DNA of 64,000 nt from Gaiellasilicea sp963791905 (GTDB lineage Bacteria; Actinomycetota; Thermoleophilia; Gaiellales; Gaiellaceae), in contig CAWBTX010000006.1 in the NCBI GenBank assembly GCA_963791905.1, positions 1 through 64,000 of the forward strand, given 5' to 3'. Both the position numbers and the translations under genes were made by a program. Below are positions 26,545-35,962 of the stretch, one piece after another (within the stretch, counting starts at the first letter, position 1; every line of letters starts with the position of its first letter). The notes below the pieces were generated by a model. The model was not told the DNA's origin, did no database searches, and saw only the letters and a list, made by a program, of their open reading frames with translations.

Positions 26545-27516
26545 TCAGGACTTCTCGAAGACGGCGCGCAGGACGCTGATGGCTTGCGCGAGGGCGGCGG
26601 CCGTCGAGGCGGTCTCGCGGAGCGGGTTGAGCATCATGAAGTCGTGGATGGTGCCGTTGTAGCGAACGCTTGTCGTCCGGACACCCGCCTCGCCGAGCTT
26701 GCGGGCGTACGCCTCGCCCTCGTCTCGCAGGACGTCGTTCTCGTCGACGATGACGAGGGCGTCGGGCAGCCCACTGAGCTCGTCGATGCTCGCCCGCAAA
26801 GGTGACGCGGTGATCTCGGCGCGCTTGGACACGTCGGGCAAGTAGCAGTCCCAGAACCAAGCCATCGACTTCGCGAGCAGGAACGGACCATCTGCAAACT
26901 CCATGTAGCTGTTGGTGTCCTGGGCCGCATCGGTCACCGGGTAGTAGAGGGACTGGTGCAGGAACCTGACGTCGCCGCGCTGCTTCGCCAGGATGGCGAG
27001 AGCGGCGGCCATGTTGCCGCCGACCGAGTCGCCGGCCACAACCATCCGGCTCCCGTCGACGCCCACGGACGGGCCGTGCTGAGTGATCCACTGTGCCGTC
27101 GCGTACCCCTGCTCCAGGGCGACGGGGTAGGCGGCCTCGGGCGCGCGATCGTACTCGACGAACAGGACCGCTGCCTCGCTCCCGACGGCCAGCTCACGGA
27201 CCAGTCGATCGTGGGTGCCCGCGTTTCCCAGCACCCAGCCGCCGCCATGCATGTAGAGGACGGCGGGCAGCGCTCCCTCGACTCTGACCGGCCTGACTAT
27301 GCGGATCCTGACAGCACCCGCTTCGGCGGGTACTTCGATCCATTCCTCCACGACGCGCGGCTTGTCGACGGGCTGGGTCTGGAGATCGTCGAGCACCTTG
27401 CGAGCGCCATCAGGGCCGAGCTCGTACAGGAACGGTTGGCTGGCGGTGGCAGTCGCAATGGCTTGTGCGGGCGCCTCGAGGAAGTTCGTGGTCACGATGG
27501 TCGGTCCTTCCGTCAT
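26545..27516 (-). CDS. Alpha/beta hydrolase, hormone-sensitive-lipase family
   Basis: 323 residues from ATG 27516, which overlaps the stop of the upstream NmrA gene (ATGA), hence coupled translation. HSL-type oxyanion motif HGGG (90-93) in YMHGGGWVLGNAG, nucleophile Ser164 in AGDSVGGNMA, acid in IVDENDVLRDEGEAYA (about 263) and His in IHDFMMLN (about 293). Such enzymes hydrolyse short acyl esters. An almost identical layout, with shared motifs such as PVTDAAQDT and FADGPFLLAKSMAWFWD, is encoded at 37605-38569, so the island holds two diverged copies under the same promoter type. Confidence 0.93.
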   Translation of the reverse strand: MTEGPTIVTTNFLEAPAQAIATATASQPFLYELGPDGARKVLDDLQTQPVDKPRVVEEWIEVPAEAGAVRIRIVRPVRVEGALPAVLYMHGGGWVLGNAGTHDRLVRELAVGSEAAVLFVEYDRAPEAAYPVALEQGYATAQWITQHGPSVGVDGSRMVVAGDSVGGNMAAALAILAKQRGDVRFLHQSLYYPVTDAAQDTNSYMEFADGPFLLAKSMAWFWDCYLPDVSKRAEITASPLRASIDELSGLPDALVIVDENDVLRDEGEAYARKLGEAGVRTTSVRYNGTIHDFMMLNPLRETASTAAALAQAISVLRAVFEKS

Positions 27517-28271
27517 CTCGCCGGCGTGGCGTTCGCGCTCGCCCACTCGGCGTACGGCGTGTCGCCCAGCGATTCACCGGGGCCGGGAACGATGTCGTTC
27601 TCGGACAGCTCGGCGCCGAAGTAGCGCGCATGGGGGTCGGCGTGGACCTCACGCTCGTCGCCGCGCTCGGCCAGCACTCGGGCGACGAACTCGTCGAATC
27701 GGACGCGCTCGGGTCCTCCGACCTCGAGGGTGCTGTCGAGCGGAGTCCCGGCCGCGGTCCGGGCCACGAACGTCGCGACGTCATCGGCCGCCATCGGCTG
27801 GAACGAAACGGGTGGGAGGTGGACGATGCCGTCGATCGTCGCGGCGTCCGCGATGGCGCCGAGGAACTCGAAGAACTGGGTTGCCTCGACCAGGGAGTAG
27901 GGGAGGCCGGATTCCCTGATCAGCTGCTCCTGCGCGGCTTTGGCGCGCAAGTAGCCACTGTCCGGGACACGGTGGCAGCCGACGACGGACAAGGCCACGT
28001 GGTGGCCGACCCCGGCGGCCTTCTCGGCGGCGAGGAGGTTGGTCGTGGACGTCAGGAAGAATCGCATGACGTCGTCGTCGGCAAACGAGGGGGAGTTGGA
28101 GACGTCCACCACCACGTCCGCGCCGACGAGGATCTCGCTGAGACCTTCTCCGGTGAGGGTGTTGACGCCGGTGTCCGGGGAGGCGGCGACCGCCTCGTGT
28201 CCATGGGCGTTGAGCTTCTCGACGACCTTGGACCCGATGAGTCCGGTGCCTCCGATGACTACGACCTTCAT
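27513..28271 (-). CDS. NmrA-like NAD(P)-binding protein (atypical SDR), copy 1
   Basis: 252 residues from ATG 28271 (GGAAGGCAC upstream). Rossmann motif GGTGLIG (7-13). VDVSNSPSFADDDVMRFF and LSVVGCHRVPDSGYLRAKAAQE are typical of small NmrA/epimerase-like proteins that keep a lysine but no classical tyrosine motif. These act as redox sensors, quinone reductases or epimerases. It is the first gene of the operon reading NmrA, HSL hydrolase, hydrolase, Usp, with the perfect promoter copy at 28313-28339. Paralogues are at 28788 and 35963. Confidence 0.91.
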   Translation of the reverse strand: MKVVVIGGTGLIGSKVVEKLNAHGHEAVAASPDTGVNTLTGEGLSEILVGADVVVDVSNSPSFADDDVMRFFLTSTTNLLAAEKAAGVGHHVALSVVGCHRVPDSGYLRAKAAQEQLIRESGLPYSLVEATQFFEFLGAIADAATIDGIVHLPPVSFQPMAADDVATFVARTAAGTPLDSTLEVGGPERVRFDEFVARVLAERGDEREVHADPHARYFGAELSENDIVPGPGESLGDTPYAEWASANATPAR

Positions 28272-28312
28272 GTCCGTGCCTTCCTGTCCTGGGTGCGGGT
28301 GCTTGCAGTTGT

Positions 28313-28339
28313 GACCGGACGGTGCGGCTCGCTGTGACA
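28313..28339 (-). promoter_or_regulatory. ECF-type promoter, TGTCAC-N15-CCGGTC, perfect
   Basis: Minus strand: TGTCAC (28339-28334), 15 bases, CCGGTC (28318-28313), 41 bases to ATG 28271. It drives the NmrA/hydrolase/Usp operon. Confidence 0.82.
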
Positions 28340-28360
28340 GGTTGGGCCTGCAGGGTCCTT

Positions 28361-28387
28361 CGTCACACTCTCGCGCGCTGGTCGGTC
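28361..28387 (+). promoter_or_regulatory. Weaker copy of the same promoter, CGTCAC-N15-TCGGTC
   Basis: Plus strand CGTCAC (28361-28366), 15 bases, TCGGTC (28382-28387); one mismatch in each hexamer and the exact spacer. ATG 28396 follows after only 8 bases, which would give a leaderless mRNA. It is back to back with the 28313-28339 promoter. Confidence 0.45.
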
Positions 28388-28395
28388 ACCAGGGC

Positions 28396-28626
28396 ATGAG
28401 TGAGAACAGACCACCCGAGGACGAGGACGCCGAGACCGTCCGCCGTGCCGAGAGCGATGTCACTGCAGAGCTGGAGCGGGTGGCGAGTGCGGAGGAGGAC
28501 CCCGTGGAGGCCGTCGAGGACCTCGTCCTGCACCCGCCTGAGCTCGACTACTTGCAAGCCGGGCTGACGAGTCTCCGCGAGGCCCTGCGTGGCGCGAGCG
28601 CGCCCGAAGAGTCCGAGAACTCATGA
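28396..28626 (+). CDS. Small acidic protein of unknown function (76 aa)
   Basis: Opens MSENRPPEDEDAET and is rich in Glu, Asp and Ala, with a predicted helical second half (VEAVEDLVLHPPELDYLQ). It has no membrane segment or cysteines. It has no ribosome site but sits 8 bases behind a degenerate sigma-type promoter, which fits leaderless translation. It is placed between two sigma-controlled operons. I recognise no family. Confidence 0.45.
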   Translation: MSENRPPEDEDAETVRRAESDVTAELERVASAEEDPVEAVEDLVLHPPELDYLQAGLTSLREALRGASAPEESENS

Positions 28627-28787
28627 CCACCCAGTAGACGTGACGGAGTGAGGTCGAGTCGCAGGTAAGCACGAGACGTACCGGGTTTCACCGGGGCGGA
28701 GGAAGCTGTCCGCCATGCCGGAAGCAGAGAGCGACTGGACCCGCTCGTCACCTCCTCTGTCACATACACCATCCCGACACTCGTCGG

Positions 28788-29555
28788 CTAGCGCGGCGGC
28801 TGACGGCGCAACCACTCGTGGAACGTGACACCGCGAAGGTCCACGCCTCGTGTGGGAAGGAGCAGACCTTCGCGAACGGCGTCTCCGGCGGGCGTCTCCT
28901 CGACCTTCATCGGGTTGATGTGGTGCTGGCCGAGCTCGGTTGCGAGGTCGAGGAGGTGCTCGCGCTGCGGCCCGGCGACCTGCACCTGCGAACGGTCATC
29001 AGCGTCGGTAGCGAGATCGAGGAGCGCACGGACGGTCTCGTCGAGGTCGATGGGCTGGATCAACAGGTTGGGCACTCGAGCGCACTCGTCGTCGATCCGC
29101 CCGCGCTCGATCTCCTGCCCCACGAAGTCGAACAGCTGCGCCGAGCGCAGCACCCGTGGGCGAGGTGCCTCCTCGATGGTGGCCACCTCGTGGGCGAGCT
29201 TCGCCCGGTAGTAGCCCTCCAGGCCGAAGGCCACGTCGTCGCCGGCCGTCATCCGATCGCATCCGATGACCGAGAGCAGCACCGAGTGCCGTGCGCCGGC
29301 GCGGATCGCTGCCCGCCCCAGCACCACGGCCACCCGCCGGAAGAAGTGGGTGGCCTCACGCTCGTCGTACGTCGGGCTCTGCACCAGGTCGACGACCGCG
29401 GTTGCACCCTCCAGCGCTTCGTGGACGCCGATCCCCGAGAACAGGTCCACTCCCGATGCTCGGGACATCGGCATTACGTCGAGACCGGCGTCGGTGGCCG
29501 CACGGACGAAGCGCTTGCCCACCATGCCGGTCGCGCCGGCTACGGCGATCTTCAT
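28788..29555 (-). CDS. NmrA-like NAD(P)-binding protein, copy 2
   Basis: 255 residues with GATGMVG (7-13), AVVDLVQSPTYDEREATHFF and LLSVIGCDRM, clearly related to the copies at 27513 and 35963 though the C-terminal half has diverged. Its ATG overlaps the stop of the GNAT remnant (29552-29555), so it belongs to the transcription unit that begins with the secreted hydrolase at 30848. Role probably as for the paralogues: binding NAD(P) and reducing or sensing a small carbonyl or quinone (inference). The 28627-28787 gap downstream shows no gene. Confidence 0.9.
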   Translation of the reverse strand: MKIAVAGATGMVGKRFVRAATDAGLDVMPMSRASGVDLFSGIGVHEALEGATAVVDLVQSPTYDEREATHFFRRVAVVLGRAAIRAGARHSVLLSVIGCDRMTAGDDVAFGLEGYYRAKLAHEVATIEEAPRPRVLRSAQLFDFVGQEIERGRIDDECARVPNLLIQPIDLDETVRALLDLATDADDRSQVQVAGPQREHLLDLATELGQHHINPMKVEETPAGDAVREGLLLPTRGVDLRGVTFHEWLRRQPPR

Positions 29556-29965
29556 GACATCGCTCCTGTCGTCTCAGTCGTGGTAGTCGAGGTCCCCATG
29601 CCGGATCCGGTAGACCTGGTACCGGCCTGCGGAAGATGCCCGAGCTCGTTGACCCACTCCATCCCGATCCGCGCGGCTGTGGCGACGGCGCGAACGTTGT
29701 CCGGCTGCACGATCGCGAAGACCTCTGTCACGCCGTGCTCGTGTCCCCAATGGTCGGGCCGCCCGTCGGGTGCGCCGGCCTCAGGGGGAGCTCCCAGTCG
29801 GCATCCGCCCGCCTCGACAGACGGCCGACCAGTAGGACGTCGCCTCGTGCCCACGCCGACTGCGGTGCTCCGAGACCTCCGCCACACGGCTGACGGACGG
29901 CGGTAGATCGGTCGCGCCGGCGGTCATCCGCCAGCTGAGCACGAGTCGTTCGGTCTCGCGCCCGA
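29552..29965 (-). pseudogene. Broken GNAT acetyltransferase
   Basis: The upstream end reads ETERLVLSWRMT, the normal opening of RimL-type N-acetyltransferases. The downstream end reads HEHGVTEVFAIVQPDNVRAVATAARIGMEW, the acetyl-CoA-binding helix and last strands. The middle is in other frames and about 60-70 residues are missing (whole GNATs have about 170). It overlaps the NmrA start by ATGA. It has no detectable start of its own, because the preceding hydrolase runs into it without a stop. Confidence 0.55.
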
Positions 29966-29984
29966 CTGTCGAGCCTCCGAGGCG

Positions 29985-30848
29985 CGGTCAGCGAACGGCG
30001 TGCGCGGGCGGCCCGCTCGATCACGCGCGTGACCGTCTTGGAGTCCGTCATCAGACCGAGGTGTGGCCTCGTCGTACTCCACGATCTTGGATCCGGCGTG
30101 CTCGGCCATGGCCCGCTGGGCACTCTCCGGGATGATCCGGTCCTCGGTGCCGAGCACGAACCAGGACGGAATCGTCTTCCAGGCGGGCGTCCGGAGGCCT
30201 CGTCAAAGGCGCTGAGCAGGGCCGGCCGCTGGGTGGCCGCCACGATCGCCTTGTCGTCGCGGCTCAGCCCGGTGGCGAAGGACGCGAAGACAGTCGACCT
30301 CTTGAGGTACACCTCGGCGTCCGGGGCGGTGGGAGGGTCGGGGGAACGAAGTCGAACACGGTTGTCGGGTCCGCCGCAACGCCGAGTCCGGTCCCAACAG
30401 GCTGCAGCGGGGTCTGACCTGCGTCGGGTGCGAAGGCGTTGACGTAGACCAGCTGCTTGACGTTCGCCAGCCCGGTCGCCGCGTTGGTGATCACGAATCC
30501 GCCGTACGAGTGGGCGACGAGGACGATCGGCCCGGTCACCGACTGGAGGTAGGCCCTTACGGACGCAGCGTCGACCGACAGCGAACGCAGCGTATTGGGG
30601 ATCGCCGCCACCTTGTACCCGTCGTCCTGGAGGCGCTCGATGACGCGGTTCCAGCTCGAGCCGTCGGCCCAGGAGCCGTGCACGAGCACGATGGTGGGCT
30701 TCGGTGTCCTCGACCGGCCCTGCTCGGCGACGACGCTCTGCGCCGGGTTGAGGCTCACCACGACCAGGGCGATGGCAGCGAGCAGGATGGTCACACCAGA
30801 TGCCCTTCTCCTTGCGTAGTGGGCAGCGTGAATGAAGAGGTTGGTCAT
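29985..30848 (-). pseudogene. Secreted alpha/beta hydrolase, multiple frameshifts
   Basis: ATG 30848 begins a Sec signal peptide: MTNLFIHAAHYARRR, then GVTILLAAIALVVVSL and a probable cut after VVAEQ. The hydrolase core follows: IVLVHGSWADGSSW and nucleophile motif AHSYGGF. Frames then change near 30345, 30200 and 30065, giving YLKRSTVFASFATGLS, WFVLGTEDRIIPESAQ and HLGLMTDSKTVTRVIERAA. Joined, it matches the 25806 hydrolase plus a signal peptide. No stop is seen before the GNAT remnant. The perfect promoter is at 30906-30932. Confidence 0.75.
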
Positions 30849-30905
30849 GGGATCTGTCCTGTCCGTGAGGGGCGGCCGAGCGCGTGCTGGTCGACTCACG
30901 TGTAA

Positions 30906-30932
30906 GACCGGGCGGCAAGCGACTGCGTGACA
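30906..30932 (-). promoter_or_regulatory. ECF-type promoter, TGTCAC-N15-CCGGTC, perfect
   Basis: Minus strand: TGTCAC (30932-30927), 15 bases, CCGGTC (30911-30906), 57 bases to ATG 30848 of the secreted hydrolase/GNAT/NmrA unit. Confidence 0.82.
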
Positions 30933-31057
30933 CCAAGGCCAAGAGGTGGGTGACCGTGCTGTCCTCGACAAAGTCGAGCGGAATTCATATGGATTGGCAG
31001 TGCTGAGCCGTCGCTGTAGCGTCAGGTTGGTGTCGAGTAATCCAGGGCACGTGTTGC

Positions 31058-33790
31058 ATGGCCGCCAAGGAGTGTGGCGCCCTGGATCACCTGCTGACGA
31101 ACGTTCGGGCGGGAAAAAGCCAGGTGCTGGTCGTGCGCGGCGAGCCGGGTGTCGGAAAGTCGGCATTGCTGGACTACGTGATGCAGGCCGCGTCCGGATG
31201 TCGCGTGGCGCAAGCGGCCGGCATCGAGTACGAGATGGAGCTCGCGTACGCCGGCCTGCATCAGATGTGTGCGCCGATGCTCGACCTGAGGGAGCGACTG
31301 CCCGACCCGCAGCGTGATGCGCTCGAGACGGCGTTCGGACTCAGCGCGAAGGCGGCTCCGGACCGCTTCGTCGTGGGGCTGGCGGTGCTCGGCCTGCTCT
31401 CCGAGGCTGCTGAGCAACAGCCGCTCGTCTGCGTGATCGACGATGCCCAGTGGCTGGACCACGCATCGGCCCTGACCATCGCGTTCGTTGCACGCAGGCT
31501 CCTGGCGGAGTCGGTCGGGCTGGTGTTCGCGGTGCGACAACACAGCGAGGTGCGGGAGCTGGATGGGCTCCCAGAGCTGCTGTTGCGAGGGCTCAGAGAC
31601 GGTGATGCACGCGCCCTGCTCGACTCGGCGTGGCCTGGACGCCTCGACGAGCGGGTTCGGGACCGGGTGATCGCGGAATCACGCGGGAACGCGCTCGCGC
31701 TCCTCGAGCTGCCACGGGGCCTCACCTCGGCCGAGCTGGCCGGCGGTTTCGAACGTCCGAACGGGGCTCCGCTCGCCCATCAGATCCAGGAGAGCTACCT
31801 GCGCCAGCTCGAAGCCCTCCCGGATGAGACGCGGCAGCTGCTCCTGACTGCCGCGGCCGAGCCGTTGGGGGACGTGGCGCTGTTGTGGCGGGCGGCGAGC
31901 GAGCTCGGGTTGGGACCTGACGCGCCGGTGCCGGCGCAAGCAGCGGGGCTAATCGATCTCGGCGCGTTCGTGCGCTTTCGCCACCCATTGTGCCGCTCGG
32001 CGATCTACCGGAGAGCACCTTGCTCGATCGCCAGGCGGTCCACCGTGCTCTGGCGCAGGCGACCGACCCAGAGGAGGAACCTGATCGGCGGGCGTGGCAT
32101 CGAGGACTCGCGGCGACCGGTCCCGATGAGTCCGTCGCGCACGAGCTGGAGCGTTCCGCCGGACGCGCGCAGGCCCGCGGCGGTTTCGCCGCTGCAGCCG
32201 CTTTCCTCGATCGAGCGGCGGAGCTGACTCCGGACCTGACGCTTCGTGGTCGGCGGGCGCTCGCAGCGGCCCAGGCCAAGTTCGAGTCCGGGGCGTTGGA
32301 GGCCGCGCACGACCTGCTGGCGATCGCGGAGGTGTGCCCCCTGGACGACCTTCAGCGCGCCCGGCTCGCTCGCCTGCGCGCCCAGATCATCTTCGTGCAC
32401 AGTCGCGGCAGCGACGCCCCGCCGTTGTTGCTCGAGGCTGCCGAGCAGCTCGAGCCGCACGACAGTCGAGCTGGCACGCGAGGCTTACATGGAAGCGCTC
32501 GGTGCCGCGATCTTTGCCGGCCGCCTCAGCGACCAGGTCGGGCCGCGGGACGTGGTCGCTGCCGCGATGGGCACCCGTGCCGGACGCCAACCGCCGCGGC
32601 CGACCGAGCTCCTCCTCGACGGTTTGAGCACTCGGTACACGGAGGGCTACGTCGCAGGTGTGGCGCCGCTGCGGCGTGCACTGAGAGCCTTCGCGGACGA
32701 CGCAGACGGCCATGAGGACGACTTCAGGCGGTGGTTCTGGCTGCCGTGGCTCGTCGCAGGCGACGTGTGGGACGACGAGCTGTGGCATGAAGTGGCTACG
32801 TCGAGCGGTCCGGCTCTGTCGTAGTCCGGCGCGCTCATCGGCTTGCCGCTGGCCCTGGGGTACCGCGCCTCTGTGCACGTCCACGCCGGTGAGTTCGGCG
32901 AAGCAGCGGCGTTGATCGAGCAGAGTGCCGCAATCACGGAGGCGACCGGCAACGCGCCCGTGGGGTACCCCGCGGCATTGCTTGCGGCGCTCAGGGGTGT
33001 CGAGGCGGAGGCGCAGGAGCTGCTCGACTGGTCGCTGGGGAACATCATGGCGCGGGGCGAGGGAAGGGGCATCGGCGGCGCCGGCTACTGCAAGGCAATC
33101 CTCTACAACGGCCTGGGGCAGTACGAAGCGGCTTTGGCGAGCGCCCAACGGGCGTGCGAGCACGAGGACTTGGCGGTGTTCGGCTTCACCTTGGTCGAGC
33201 TCGTCGAGGCGGGTGTTCGATGCGGCGCCCGTGACGAGGCCTCGGCCGCCTTCCACCAGCTCGAGGAACGGACCGTTGCCGCCGGCACGGAGTGGGCGCT
33301 GGGCAGCCGGGCTCGGTCGTCTGCTCTGTTGAGCGACGGCCCGGCCGCCGACGCGCTCTACCGGGAGGCGATCGAGCGGCTCGGGCGCACTCGCAGCGCG
33401 GTGCATCTCGGCCGAGCACACCTCGTGTACGGCGAGTGGCTGCGCCGCGAGAGCCGGCGCATCGACGCGCGCGAGCACCTTCGTGTCGCCCACGAGATGC
33501 TCAGCCGAATGGGCGCCGAGGCGTTCGCGGAACGCGCACGCCGAGAGCTCTCGGCAGCAGGCGAGGCAGCCCGCGACCGTGCGGATGACTCCCGCATCTT
33601 GCTCACCAACCAGGAGTCTCAGATCGCTCGTCTTGCCCGAGAGGGTCTCTCCAACCCCGAGATCGGAGCCCAGCTCTTCATCAGCCGCCACACCGTTGAA
33701 TGGCACATGAGGAAGGTCTTCGCGAAGCTCAACATCAGCTCACGGAGGCAGCTGGGCGGTCTGCCCATGAGCCGCCTCAGTCCTGCATAG
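31058..33790 (+). pseudogene. LAL-family LuxR regulator, four indels
   Basis: All parts of a LAL protein are present. Walker A GEPGVGKSALL, Walker B VCVIDDAQWLD, a long helical middle, and the HTH LTNQESQIARLAREGLSNPEIG... through TVEWHMRKVF. The frame breaks near 32010 (a G missing), 32464 (an A too many), 32801 (a T too many) and 32824 (a G missing); repairing these gives about 910 residues. Relatives usually open with a xHGRxxE motif, and bases 31051-31057 encode part of that in another frame, so the start may also be displaced. It lies between the secreted hydrolase promoter and the convergent PEP-mutase-type gene. Confidence 0.82.
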
Positions 33791-33794
33791 TCCT

Positions 33795-34618
33795 TCATTC
33801 CCGCAGAGAGGCGAGCTGATCCTCGAAACGGCTCATCGCGTCGCTGTGCAGGAGGGTCCCCCAGCTCACTCGCGCCACACCCATCGCGGCCAGCTCGGCG
33901 ACCGACGGCGCCTGCGGCAACCGGAGGATGTTCACAAGGCCTTGGACCTCCGAGGCGAAGTGGCGCAGCGCATCCGGCTCCGACAGCAAGATCGGGTACA
34001 CGCAGTCGACGCCGGCCTCGAGATAGGCCTTTGCGCGCTGGGTCGCCTCGGTAACGAGGTCGGACTGGTGCCCCGGCGCGTCGCCTGCCAGGAACGGAGC
34101 AACGAAGACGTCGATCCGGGCATTGATGACGAGCGGGTACCCATCCCCTCGGCCGCCGCACGGACCGCCTTGAGGAACGCAGCGTGCTCGTCGAGATCGC
34201 GGAGATGACCGACGCCATAGTCCGTGTCCTCGAGGTTGCAGCCGGCGGCACCTGCAGACCGCAGGGCAGCCACGAGTTCGCCCGGCTCCATTCCGTAGCC
34301 CGCCTCGGCGTCGACAGTCACCGGCACCTCGACGGCTTGGGCGATCCTCCCGGCCGCGGCGAGCATCTCATCCGCGGGGGCACCTTCATGGTCCGAATAG
34401 CCGAGCGTGGCGGCCACCCCGCCACTCGTCGTAGCAACCACGGTATACCCGGCCGCGACCACGGCTCTCGCCGTGGCAACATCCCACGCGTTCGGAAGGA
34501 GGAGGGGGTTCCCAGGGCGATGCAGCGACCGCAGCACTTCACACCGGTGGTGAAGCTCTGAGATCTGTGAGGCCCCCGTCGTTTTGGACGCCGCTCGAGA
34601 TCGCGATTGGCTGCTCAT
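33795..34618 (-). pseudogene. Isocitrate lyase/PEP mutase superfamily protein, one frameshift
   Basis: ATG 34618 follows GAGGGG. The barrel motifs are clear: LLLPNAWDVATARAVVAAGY, ATTSGGVAATLGY, metal-binding VDAEAGYG, and NLEDTDY. After the loop containing LKAVRAAAEG the frame shifts near 34146 (one G missing from a G run) and continues VINARIDVF to a C-terminal LAAMGVARVSWG. Repaired length is about 274 residues, matching the oxaloacetase/2-methylisocitrate-lyase-like group found widely in actinobacteria. Reaction: cleavage or formation of a C-C or P-C bond in a 2-oxo acid; substrate unknown. Confidence 0.8.
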
Positions 34619-34719
34619 CGCAGCACCCCTCACCGAAGTCGCCCATGCGGTCCTTGAACTCACAACCTGACACCGGGCGCTGCTCCGCCACAATGACTAG
34701 ATTTGGCACTTGACCGGCG

Positions 34720-35403
34720 CTAGCACCCCTCCATGAGCAGCTGCTCGAGGTCTGCCAGTTCTCCTGTCTGCGCCGCGGCCACGAAGGTTCGAACCAGTCG
34801 GTGGTGCGCCGCCGGGTCGACCCGGTGGTTGCGTCCGTCGGCGATGCACCGCTGGGCGCGATGGGCGAGCTGCCGGGCATTCGACACGCTGGTGCGCAGT
34901 ATCAGGGCGATCTCCCCGTAGGGGTAGTCGAAGCCCGCGCGGAGCAGGTAGGCCGCCCGTTGGGAGGGCGTCAGCCGGGACAGCACCAGGCCCAGCGCCC
35001 ACTCGACGGCAGCCGTCTGCTCTGCCTGCTTCGCTGGATCCAGAGACCGATCGACGAGGTCGGTGAGAAGGGCGTTGGCCGGTGTCTCGCGGCGATGTCC
35101 GGCCGACTGGATCACGTTGATGGCGAGCCGCGTAGTGGCCGTGGCCAAGAACGCAGCGGGGTTGTTGATCTCCCCGCGGTTGCTGCGCTGCCACCGGAGC
35201 CAGGCCTCCTGCACTACGTCCTCCGCCGCGGCGACATTGCCGACGATCCCGTACGCGATCCGCAGCAGGCGGGGACGTTCGGCAAGGAAGGTCTTCACGG
35301 CGTCGTCCAGATCCGGCGGGGAGCTGGAGCAGTCGTTTTCGTTCGCCGGGTTCTCGGATGCGCTCGCTGCGAGAGGGCGACTTTGCAGGGTTTGCGGGGA
35401 CAT
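34720..35403 (-). CDS. ECF sigma factor, SigJ/ECF41-like, C-terminal domain missing
   Basis: 227 residues from ATG 35403 behind CAGGAGAACC. Region 2 is AYGIVGNVAAAEDVVQEAW (50-68) and region 4 is LTPSQRAAYLLRAGFDYPYG (144-163), with an HTH ending LAHRAQRCI. SigJ/ECF41-type factors continue for about 100 residues as a SnoaL-like domain that controls activity; here the protein stops at QLLMEGC just as that domain begins (HRLVRTFVAAAQTGELADLEQLL). The break falls in AGCACCCCTC, repeated exactly 100 bases away next to the following gene's ribosome site. It is the only full ECF core in the window and sits among the TGTCAC-N15-CCGGTC promoters. Confidence 0.85.
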   Translation of the reverse strand: MSPQTLQSRPLAASASENPANENDCSSSPPDLDDAVKTFLAERPRLLRIAYGIVGNVAAAEDVVQEAWLRWQRSNRGEINNPAAFLATATTRLAINVIQSAGHRRETPANALLTDLVDRSLDPAKQAEQTAAVEWALGLVLSRLTPSQRAAYLLRAGFDYPYGEIALILRTSVSNARQLAHRAQRCIADGRNHRVDPAAHHRLVRTFVAAAQTGELADLEQLLMEGC

Positions 35404-35596
35404 GTCCGGTTCTCCTGTTCGACTCGGTGGTCGGCACCCGATTGCCTGCCGCCGGAAGCATCTGGCGCTCGAAGCCCGGGGCGCGCCCCTGAGGTGCGTG
35501 GTCGAGTCCGTGGTCACCGGCCACGGAGGTGACGGAGTCGGGTAAGACGGCTCTGTGGCTGCGTCACCCGGAAACGACGCCGGGAAACGACGCCGT

Positions 35597-35623
35597 TGTC
35601 ACGCCGGTGGCCCCGACGTGGTC
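35597..35623 (+). promoter_or_regulatory. Partial match to the ECF promoter, TGTCAC-N15-GTGGTC
   Basis: Perfect -35 hexamer (35597-35602), exact 15-base spacer, -10 with two changes (35618-35623). ATG 35670 lies 46 bases downstream. Confidence 0.4.
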
Positions 35624-35669
35624 GTTCCTCGCAACTACGCGACCTCGCCAGACCGAGGTGGGAGGCGAC

Positions 35670-35888
35670 ATGGATCTGACAACGTGCCCGGAGTGCGGCG
35701 TGCCGGCGGAGGTCACCTGGCGCTTCGCAGAGGAGAGCACGGATGGGCCCGTGGAGCACGTCCAACTGCGGTGCGTCCGCCAGCACTACTTCCTGGGCCT
35801 GGCGGCAACATTGCTGCCTGACCCCCGAGCAGGGCAGCGCGCCGATCGCCGGGTCCAACCACTCGCTGACAGGATGCCGCCCTCGTGA
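35670..35888 (+). CDS. Small zinc-ribbon-like protein (72 aa)
   Basis: ATG 35670 follows GGTGGGAGGCGAC. CPECG near residue 6 and a later RCVRQHYF suggest half of a zinc ribbon (Cys-x2-Cys ... Cys-x3-His). Similar short proteins occur beside stress operons in actinobacteria; function unknown. The tail after LLPDP looks unstructured and may reflect a late frameshift. It is divergent from the sigma factor gene, with a partial promoter match upstream. Confidence 0.55.
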   Translation: MDLTTCPECGVPAEVTWRFAEESTDGPVEHVQLRCVRQHYFLGLAATLLPDPRAGQRADRRVQPLADRMPPS

Positions 35889-35962
35889 TGGCCGGCCCGG
35901 CGTTCCGCCCTTAGCACTCGTTCTCGGTCGCCACCACCCGGCCGGCGGCACCCACCGGTGGC

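Noticed and set aside
28750..28785. Another TGTCAC regulon promoter near 28756
   Set aside because: The -35 hexamer is present but the base run 15 positions on is ACTCGT, with no CCGGTC, and no start codon follows at the right distance.
35529..35669. Extension of the zinc-ribbon-like gene upstream of ATG 35670
   Set aside because: The ribosome site GGTGGGAGG lies directly before ATG 35670, and the upstream codons have no conserved look and overlap the candidate promoter.
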